This document shows positions 56,201 through 64,000 of a stretch of DNA of 64,000 nucleotides, one piece after another. A model generated the notes under the pieces. It searched no databases. It saw nothing but the letters and a program-made list of their open reading frames with translations, and was not told where the DNA came from. A program made the position numbers and the translations under genes. The stretch is from Cloeon dipterum. Its lineage: Eukaryota; Arthropoda; Insecta; Ephemeroptera; Baetidae. Positions within the stretch are counted from its first letter, which is position 1; the number at the start of each line of letters is the position of its first letter. Where the stretch lies: positions 10,230,001-10,294,000 of the forward strand of contig NC_088786.1 of the NCBI RefSeq assembly GCF_949628265.1, given 5' to 3'.

Positions 56201-58893
56201 GGAGCTTAGAAAATTGATTTGTTGCACGCGTCAAAATTATTTTAAGGACCAGATTTTTTTGTTTTATCTGGAAATATCTTTAATGATTGCAATAGTGGTT
56301 AGATCTTTTTGGAAAAAATCCCAAAGAAATAACATAACATATTGTCCTCAAATTTGTTGCCGTCTTGATAGAAATTCCGCAAACAATATATTAGAGCTTG
56401 CAGGAAAAGCTTCAAAAAGAATTTTGACTTACCATTTGGTTCCTCCTCATCACGACTTTCTCGACTGTTGTCCTTCAACAAAGCTGGTACCTCTCCATTC
56501 CCGTGCTGCGTGACAGGAAGGGCAGAGGCGACAGCAGCTGCTGCTAATCCACTTGGGGCGGCGTGCCCCTTTTTGTGATGCTTTTTCTTGTTCTTAATTA
56601 TGATCTTGCGCCTCAATGCAGCTGGGGGCGGTAAAACGCTGCCGGGCTCCAGCTAAAATTGCAACGCTGATTACTTGCTCATCCACAAGCAGTTTTACAA
56701 AATTGTAAAAACCTTAAAAGAATCCAGGGGTATATCAAGTAGCATGTCCCCGAAGAATTCACGACAGTATTGGGCAATTTTAGCTTGTTGGCGGGTATTG
56801 CAGTGGTTTTCGAAAGACAGAATCACAGGGTAGTCGGAAGTCTTGAAAGCGGTCTCTGCAATGGCCTCGATCACCTCCCTTGCAGAGATCTCAGGTACAA
56901 AAGTGTAGCCGTGAACGATCACGGGTTCCTCAGTGCGGCCGTTCCAAAAGTCGAGCTCCACGCATCGGCAGCCTGCCAGCAGGCACTGCCGATAGATCTC
57001 AACAGACGACTTTCCTGTCAGCTGGTGGCCTGTGAGGTATGTATTGTGAGAAGAGTTGATAAAGTAATGAGGCAAGGGCTGGTCCATATCGTCCAACTGA
57101 TAAGACTTGGCTGAGGAAACGACCGGGTTGTCTTCACTAAGCAGGTATCGCAGCAAACCGTCCAGACTCAGAACACCTTTGAATGAGAGCAATGTTAGAA
57201 TGCGAGCTGGGCTCCAGCAAGTGTGCAATGGTCAAGCTTAGCGTTGCGCTAGTGGCGAATGATGTTGAATTAGATCAAGTGCAAAATGTACAGATTTTGT
57301 GATTTAGTTAGTCGTTTCAAAAGTGATAAAATCGTAATTATATAGTGGACACAATATTCGTACTACTGCTAAAACTACAGCAGTGATATTATTTAAGTGT
57401 GTGTACATAGTAGAAATAAACCTCTGAATAATAACCTTAACTGAGGGTGGTTCATCTCGCGTAGTCGTTATCAGAACGCAATATTTTCACAACTCCAGCC
57501 CCCAGGCATGCAGTGAACATAAAACAACATGCAGATGATTTCCATGCTATTCTACCTCTCTGGGCGTTGCTTTTGTTTGGTTCGTGTTGGGTGATGAGAT
57601 CTTTGGCTCGCTCCACATTTGCATAAGGGTAGAGTATTTCGTTGAGCCGTGGGTCTCGTTGAGATTTGTTCAAGAACTCCACAAACTGTTCAGCCGCCAT
57701 CAATTTGCGCTTTGAGCCGCCACAACTGAAATGCGCGCGCTTATATGTTAGTTTTGGTGCTCAGGCGAGAAAAATCAATAAAGAATTACAGTGAGTCGAA
57801 GATGGACTCAAGCTCTGTCCTTTGGGTCAGATTCTTATACAGAGTAAAAAAGTCTTCATATTGGAATTTCGAGACTGGAATGAAGTCATTCTGGAATAGA
57901 GAGATCAAACGCTCTTTAGTGGCACACGTTATCTCGCGCGCGCGAGATCAAAAGGCTTTACCTTTCCTGAGAGGAGCCCAGACGCCTCCAAAGCTTTCTC
58001 CACTCTCTTCCTGTCTTCTTTGTTCTGGGCAAATGTCTTTAAAATGCTGCAACATGAAAAACCATTGAGCATCCGCTGCAACAGCGCGGGTGTCAAGCAG
58101 TATTCTCACTTTTTCACAGGTATTTTGCCAGCTTTGTCCGCCATGAGTGTCAGCCGAGTATGTGCTTTTAGCAAAAACATCGAAGTGGGCCCATTGAGTT
58201 GCACCAAGTTGTAAGCCAGTCGCACCACTTCATTGGCCCACATCTAAAGGGGGAACACGCTCCATGTAATATGGCGTGTATATGTATATATGTAGAACAC
58301 AGCCACAGGTGGCCCTCATGCACAAAATCACTTACCTCGGCTGTCTCTTTGTTTGAACAGCAAAAGTTGACAAAGTTCGGGTTCACAAAATCAGATCCGT
58401 AACAAACTGTGAGTGTCTTGTCCTCCAAGGGTTCCTGCGACCCCATGCACACCACCTGTCTTAACTTTGGGTCCTGCCGATGGAAAAATTAGAAAATGCA
58501 AAAAGTATCGAGCCCAAGAGAGACCAAACATCGAATCGGAACGTACCTTTGGTATTTTAGCGTTCTTCCCGTTTCGGGTGTCCCTGACGGTGACCAGGTC
58601 AATCATGTCCACCTCCTGCGCTTAATTAATCAGAAATGACATTTAAAGGGGAGAGAGTAAATTACGTTATTCTGGTCGGTCCAATACAGATAGAAACCAT
58701 TGGGATCCACCCTCAGAGTCACAGGGCACCCTACGCCCGAGTCCTGCAGACACAAAACATAAGGTAAGGCCCCTAAAGTCAAGTAAAAAAAACGAGTGCC
58801 AACCTCGTCCCAGCGCACGAATTTATCACCCTCCTGAAGGGCCCGGGGCACTTCCAGGGGCCGAGCCCCAGCTCTGGGGGTGGTGGCGGCCAT
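53257..58893 (-). CDS. Plc21C: Phosphoinositide phospholipase C-beta (Plc21C type)
   Basis: Gq-regulated enzyme cleaving PIP2 to IP3 and diacylglycerol. Eighteen coding exons: 58804-58893, 58666-58743, 58547-58615, 58336-58473, 58110-58243, 57962-58046, 57790-57890, 57556-57725, 56713-57176, 56433-56652, 55903-56067, 55635-55844, 55419-55573, 54666-55139, 54131-54612, 53973-54078, 53604-53921 and 53257-53331. All phases agree; 1177 aa. Order: PH domain ([10 protein letters not shown]), EF-hand region ([20 protein letters not shown]), X box with His332 ([12 protein letters not shown]) and His377 (VIVHGYTF). Next come a basic then acidic linker ([31 protein letters not shown]), the Y box ([14 protein letters not shown] to [13 protein letters not shown]), C2 ([20 protein letters not shown]) and a C-terminal coiled coil. 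[20 protein letters not shown] points to Plc21C rather than norpA. Exon 16 uses the TTACAG acceptor, as TTAAAG just upstream reads less well. The intron after exon 11 is only 58 bp. Confidence 0.96.
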
Positions 58894-59633
58894 GGCCCGT
58901 TAGTGGCGGCTGCAAGTGCTCATGGTGCACCCCGAAATTCTGCAGAGACCAGCCACAAAATTGCCAATTCCGTGCATCCGCCTGATGATCGTCCTCGAGT
59001 GGGCTCTGATCTCTGATTGGCCGTCGGCAGCAGCTCCTGAGCCGGGCCTGCCAATCGATAACGCGGCGGCAACTCTTGAAAGTTGAACACAATGAAACCC
59101 TCGAGGGGTTTTTAATTTGCAGTCCTAAGAAAGGGAGCAGGGAGAGCACTGAGAGCAGGCACTGTGAATGCGGTTTGAAAAATGCTCCGCAGCTCTCGCG
59201 ACTTAACAAAGTCGTTATCGACTTTCGCAACCAGAGAACGTCAACCTCAGGATTAAATTTTACCCTCCGGTTTTTTCTGCATTTGAATGAGGAGACTTCG
59301 TAATATCACGAATAATATATATCTCCATTTCCTTTTCAATATTTTTTTTATTCATCAGTTGCAGCTGATAAAGTTAAAAATTTACGATTGCAGCCAGATA
59401 ATTTAAAATTTTCATTTACAAATCAGGCACACAATTCATAAAAATATGTATATTTGATTGCATATTATTCTCCTCTCAGCTGCTTGTGCAAGAGCTACGT
59501 AATCAATGGCAATGGCATTAAAGTTGCTTTATCAATGGAATGAAATATTCTTGAGGTTGCTTTTATTCATTTTATTACATAATGACAAATAAATTAGGAA
59601 AATTCAATAAAGTACAACATAGTTATTTTTGCT
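58894..59633. other. Intergenic: PLC-beta promoter and CNIH4 3' UTR
   Basis: GC-richer sequence at 58894-59070 is the likely PLC-beta promoter and 5' UTR; 59300-59633 is AT-rich. Minus-strand AATAAA signals at 59562-59576, about 60-70 bases past the CNIH4 stop, mark that gene's 3' end. No other gene. Confidence 0.55.
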
Positions 59634-60361
59634 TTAGAATTCAGTCACATATTCGTCGGTGCCTTTGAGAGGGTTTCCTTGTAGCAGAGAGATGATCATG
59701 CTGTAAAATAAGAATTTAAAATTATTATTAAAGAAATCCAAGCTGTGACATTTCTTACCAGTACAAATATACAAAGAAGAGAAGCAAGTAGAACCCAAGT
59801 GAGATCATGCAGTCTCTCATGTGCCTCTTCAGTTGGCCTCTGTTGTGAATTTCAGTTGGATCATACACTCCAGTATTCCCCATAGGCACAGTTGACAGCC
59901 TGCAATTTTTTTTTTTAAATATTAAGTTCCTCTTGCTCAGCGATTTTAAACGATTACTTACTCGTAAATAAGCCAAGCAGTCATTGGTAGATTAAGCAAC
60001 AAGAGCATCCACTTCCCATGAATTAGGAGGAAAAAAGTGAACACTGCTTGCGCCGAGAGCTTGGGTATCACCCACTGAAACAAAATTATATTTTTTAAAT
60101 CCAGCTCATCAAAATGCTCACCCATATTACTTACCATGTTCAGCTTGGAGCAACATTGTTGGGCATTCAGGTAATCGCATTCCAAATCAGAGAGCGTGAT
60201 AATCTGGCGAAAATGGTAACAATTATTCAAAATTTCCACATAGACACTACAAGCTATATTGCGGTGCAATATAGATAACTTACGAAATAAATTAGAAGGA
60301 ACAAGACGGCGCCGACGTCAATCAAGCCAATAACAAATAGGAATGCGTCCGAGAAGATCAT
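59634..60361 (-). CDS. CNIH4: Cornichon family protein, CNIH4/cornichon-related type
   Basis: Small ER/Golgi cargo receptor of the cornichon (Erv14) family, which loads membrane proteins into COPII vesicles; vertebrate CNIH4 handles GPCRs. Five coding exons: 60284-60361, 60135-60203, 59962-60074, 59759-59899 and 59634-59700, in phase, 155 aa. Family signatures: [20 protein letters not shown] and [37 protein letters not shown], then [20 protein letters not shown]. These fit CNIH4/cornichon-related better than cornichon proper. Three to four hydrophobic segments are visible: near the N-terminus, at about 58-90 and at the C-terminal [10 protein letters not shown]. The start is the only ATG that keeps frame with the first helix; an ATG two bases off is out of frame. 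It is divergent from Mdh1, with 870 bases between start codons. Confidence 0.94.
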
Positions 60362-61231
60362 GGCATTACACGTTTTCTAGGAGTATGTATGTATTGTGCA
60401 AAAATTATCGGCGCACGGCAACTTCTTTTAATAGCAATAGAGTTTAAACTCAGCAGCTTTGAGCTGTTGAGTTGCTCTGCGTCGCCCACTTTACTTCGCC
60501 TCCACTCTTTCCAGACGATATGTATGTAGTCGGCTAGCGCATAGAATTATAAAACAAGCTGTAAGGTGAGGAAGAGGATTTGTATGTATGTATCTATATT
60601 TATTTTTCTTACCAGCACTCCTTGTGTTTACAGCACCTTTTTCTTGAACCAAAATAATTTATTTTTCAGCTCAAAGTCAATGCAGTAATAGCTCTGATTC
60701 ACAGGCTTTACATGGAGCTAGAAATTTCGAATTTTTTCCGGCAATTTATATAAAATAAATAGTATTATTTATACGAATTTGACGTACAAGAAATTGTGTA
60801 AATAATGGCAATTTCGCTTCACGTCCCAGCAGCAGGTACTGACGATGGGCCGGCGATCGATCGCTGCGCAGACGTCAATAACACTCATACCAACCAAATT
60901 TGGTTTAAGTCTTCAAGCATGATTGCAAGTTTGCAACACAAAATATTTAATTATTTGTCACGTGGTTTTTTGTTTTAAAAATCCCTAAACCAAAAAATAA
61001 ATAAACATGTATTTTCTAGGTTTGATAACAATTAGAAGCAATGACTTGTTATTTTACTATTTTTATAAAATAATTTGATATTACACTAAAAGGAGTCAAG
61101 GTTGGTAGTCTGATTAGTCAATTCACCGTCTTGTCGGTCTCCCTCTTTCTCTCTCGCTCTTGGTCTTGGTGCACAGCACATTTAGCCTGACCTTCGTGTT
61201 GGATTGATTATCTGCATTTTCGTCTTCAAAA
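60362..61231. promoter_or_regulatory. Bidirectional promoter region, CNIH4 / Mdh1
   Basis: 870 bases between the divergent start codons of CNIH4 and Mdh1. Mixed to AT-rich. A pyrimidine-rich stretch of CT runs (about 61137-61160) lies near the expected Mdh1 transcription start, as in many housekeeping genes. Individual elements cannot be assigned. Confidence 0.5.
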
Positions 61232-63074
61232 ATGGTAAGATTTCAACTCTTTCGGAGAGAAGACATGTTTATAATGACCAGGTGTTCAATGAGGGCTCAT
61301 GTGCTGTTTTGTAGATTTTTGCAGGAAATTCCTCTGGTGCTTACAAATCACAACAGTGCTTGTCAATCACTTTCCCTTGGTTGGTTTGTCATTGACCTTG
61401 CTGTGACTTTAAAGAATGCCGGCCTGTTAATAATTGACTTCGGTTTACGCCCTTCAGACCCTTGGCCTGAGAGGGAATGAATGAAAACAGATAAAATATA
61501 ACCGCGAGAGAACAAAAATGGTTAAAACACATTTCATTCTCAGTGGCTAATCTTGATTTTGGCAGATTACCCAACTCCCCTTGACGGGGAAAAATAAATC
61601 CAAGTGTATTTGTGCTTGATTGGTATGCACTCAAGCTAGTACCTTATGTACTATACATACATTGGTTCATTCATCCGTTGCAGCAGCTATTTGATGGTGT
61701 CTTGGTCGCGATTAGCCAAGTGTTGAATTCTTTGGTCGTGCTCCAGATCATTCATTTGGTCTATAAAAAGTGACTTACTTATGTATGACCTGTTCACTTC
61801 AATTGGTTCTTTTACTTCGTTCATTGTTGTGCTAATTTTTTCGTGTATCGTCTATAATTATTTCGTAACCGTGGTGGTACGTTCACAGGATGTCAAGTGC
61901 AACACTGCAGCCCTTACGTGACGTTGCTTGAATGTAGCTCATTCTAATTTACATAACTGACCAACAAATCATTTCCTCGTTTTATAGGGCTGCAGACAGA
62001 GTCGTCAAGTAACCCCACCAGAGGTGTCACACAAGTTTTTAAATTAATTATGATATTAAATAATTAAATTCTTAAGTCATATTATATGGGTATGCTCAGT
62101 ATGCTCTCTTAAAAATATTTGTGACCGTAGGGCTACAGCAGCGTCTAAACATTTTCCACTCGTTAGTTCAACCTTATTTTACATTCAATAAAACTAATGA
62201 AGGATATTGACGTTCGTTGATGACAAAAAATCAAATAAAATCGAATTCCCATAATTATAATGGTTTGCCTTCTTGGCCAGATTAATCCAACAAAGTTTTT
62301 CTAAAGATTGTATTTATCTTTAAATTACTGCATTGCTATATGGTATAAATTTTGGAATTACTTATGAAGCTGGTAATGAGAAAGCTTGCAATCGATTTCC
62401 AGTCTGAGCCTGTTCGCGTGGTGGTGACTGGCGCTGCCGGCCAAATCGCCTACTCTCTGCTGTACATGGTGGCCAAGGGCGACGTCTTTGGGCCCAACCA
62501 GCCCGTCATCCTGCACCTGCTGGACATCCCGCCAATGATGGGCGTGGTGCAGGGCGTCGTGATGGAGCTGAGCGACTGCGCCCTGCCGCTGCTGCGTGGC
62601 GTTGTGCCCACAGCCGACCCAGATGTGGCCTTCAAAGACGTGGATGCTGCCTTCCTGGTTGGCGCCATGCCCCGCAAGGAGGGCATGGAGCGCAAGGACC
62701 TGCTGGCCGCCAATGTCGGCATCTTCAAGGTGCAGGGCCAAGCGATCGAGCGCAACGCCAAGCGCACCATCAAGGTGCTGGTGGTCGGCAACCCCGCCAA
62801 CACGAACGCGCTCGTCTGCTCCAAGTACGCACCCTCCATCCCTAAAGAAAACTTCACCGCGATGACTCGTCTGGACCAGAACCGCGCCACGGCCCACATC
62901 GCTGAACGCCTCAACGTCAGCTGCGCCGACGTGTCCAAGGTCATCATCTGGGGCAACCACTCGAGCACCCAGTTCCCAGATGTCCGCCACGCCAGTGCTA
63001 CTGTCAACGGGGCAAAGGTCTCTGTGTCTGAGGCCATCAAGGATGACGAATACTTGAAGACGCAGTTTGTCGAG
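61232..63074 (+). CDS. Mdh1: Cytosolic malate dehydrogenase (5' part; gene runs off the window)
   Basis: NAD-dependent malate dehydrogenase of the cytosol, interconverting malate and oxaloacetate for the malate-aspartate shuttle. Exon 1 codes only the start Met (61232-61234, donor ATG|GTAAGA). Exon 2 (62403-63074) codes 224 residues starting [14 protein letters not shown], the usual N-terminus of cytosolic MDH. The Rossmann motif [12 protein letters not shown], the substrate loop [28 protein letters not shown] and the catalytic His in [11 protein letters not shown] are all present. The donor is GAG|GTTAGT. The C-terminal third (about 105-110 residues) lies beyond 64000; I found no further MDH exon up to the window end. 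An ATG at 62352 opens the same frame into exon 2 but is intronic. Confidence 0.95.
61235..62402. other. Mdh1 intron 1
   Basis: 1.2 kb intron between the initiator Met and exon 2, AT-rich. Short plus- and minus-strand open frames show no domain. First introns of this kind can hold enhancers; nothing specific is visible. Confidence 0.55.
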
Positions 63075-64000
63075 GTTAGTGTTTTTTTTTTGTGCATTTT
63101 CTTCAATTTATTTCTAATTCATGCCACCATTTAATTGGAGTTAACGTTTTGTAACCTGGACGATGATAAAAAATATATGTATTAGGTATATAATATAGGT
63201 TTACTTATAATTGCGTGAATTGTCATCGATATCAGTGATCTGATTTTCATTTTTCTCATTCAACACAAGTGAAGAGATGAAATTTTGTAGTACAAGCTAA
63301 TAAGATAAGATTATAAATTGAACTGTGGACAAAAGATTTTTTGCCTCCTAAAAATTTTCCTCATATATTATGAGTCCTGAGAATAAAAAAATATACTTCT
63401 AATTTGCAGATAGTGAAGATTAGCCTAGCCACAAATAAATAATCCCTAATCCCAGTTAAGGAATCACTTCTAGGTCTCATTATAGCTCTCCAACTGTTGT
63501 GAGGAATTTAAACACTTTTGATGAAAAAATTTTTAGTCAAGAATTGTAATAAAAAATCATTTGAATATCAATTTAGACCTGCTTATGCTGCATGCAAGCA
63601 GAATCCACGATGTCAGCATTGATTTCTACTTGAAATGTAAAATGTATAGGTTCTCAAGAAATCTATTATTTGAATTGGGATTCAAGGTAAAAAAGCAGCT
63701 TTTAAAAATATATCACACAAAAATGCTGCTATGACCCTAACAATTTTTTTAGGCTGTTTAAACTCTAGAAAACTATGTTTTGCAATTTTTCTGTAGAAAT
63801 AGCAATAGCAAGAACCTGATGAAATAGCTTCTAAATACATACACACTCTAGCTATTTTTCGACAGTCATTGATATTCTATGTTTTATCCATTAGAAACTT
63901 TAGGTTAGTTAGATTACTGATTGAAAAACGTAAACAAGACTATTCATACTCGGAATTTCAGCCAGTTCCGGTGCATCCAGTGCGATATGTTTCATAAGAC
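63075..64000. other. Mdh1 intron 2, to the window end
   Basis: AT-rich. An acceptor-like CAG at about 63961 is followed by a short frame that stops at once and is not MDH-like, so I do not call an exon. The next Mdh1 exon must lie beyond the window. Confidence 0.55.

Noticed and set aside
62352-62402. In-frame ATG extension MELLMKLV... before Mdh1 exon 2
   Set aside because: Lies in the intron before a good CAG acceptor. The canonical cytosolic MDH N-terminus M-SEP is obtained by splicing from 61234.
62358-62990. Minus-strand frames of 210-218 codons
   Set aside because: Antisense shadows of the Mdh1 exon.
63961-64000. Acceptor-like CAG followed by a short frame at the window edge
   Set aside because: The frame stops after 11 codons and does not match the expected Mdh1 continuation.
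1-64000. tRNA, rRNA, CRISPR arrays, autonomous transposases, viral genes
   Set aside because: Looked for tRNA B-box-like GGTTCGAATCC, repeated spacer arrays and transposase or polymerase motifs in the translated frames; none was convincing by eye. A tRNAscan and repeat-library search would settle it.

Overview
This window reads as nuclear DNA of an arthropod, most likely an insect. Genes are split by GT-AG introns of about 58 bp to several kb. Background DNA is AT-rich, coding exons and promoters are GC-rich, and GA/CT, TA and CA microsatellites are common. All recognisable proteins are animal proteins, and several look closest to insect orthologues (Plc21C-like PLC-beta, Prosbeta5, Pka-R2, a Dpp10/omega-like peptidase). 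I see no bacterial operons, rRNA, tRNA or CRISPR. The species cannot be named from this window.

Layout. Minus-strand block: Pka-R2 (677-2383), cyclin-Q/FAM58A (2949-4078) and a long NOL4 orthologue (4914-19301) whose introns carry many GA/CT tracts and GC-rich islands. An intergenic stretch (19302-24292) separates NOL4 from a plus-strand block: a Dpp10/omega-like dipeptidyl peptidase with three alternative first coding exons (24293-37803), an EFHC1-type DM10 ciliary protein (40055-48865), a small unrecognised single-pass membrane protein (49129-50254) and proteasome beta5 (50911-52974). Beta5 converges tail-to-tail on a minus-strand pair: Plc21C-type phospholipase C-beta (53257-58893) and a CNIH4-type cornichon (59634-60361). 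CNIH4 is divergent from cytosolic malate dehydrogenase (61232 onward, plus), which runs off the window.

I built the exon models by hand: conserved protein blocks were joined only where splice sites and reading phase agreed. Every complete gene closes in frame. Predicted lengths are PKA-RII 381 aa, CycQ 251, NOL4 605, DPP 859, EFHC 548, membrane protein 168, beta5 276, PLC-beta 1177 and CNIH4 155. No pathway cluster is evident; this is an ordinary mixed gene neighbourhood.

Points worth a second look: a DPP6/DPP10-type membrane anchor joined to an intact DPP4 catalytic triad, with three alternative cytoplasmic tails (one behind a TAATG-coupled upstream ORF); a long hairpin at 23108-23212; a hAT-like MITE in a proteasome gene intron; the orphan membrane protein; and the GA/CT-rich NOL4 locus. 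I found no clearly unprecedented multi-gene system.
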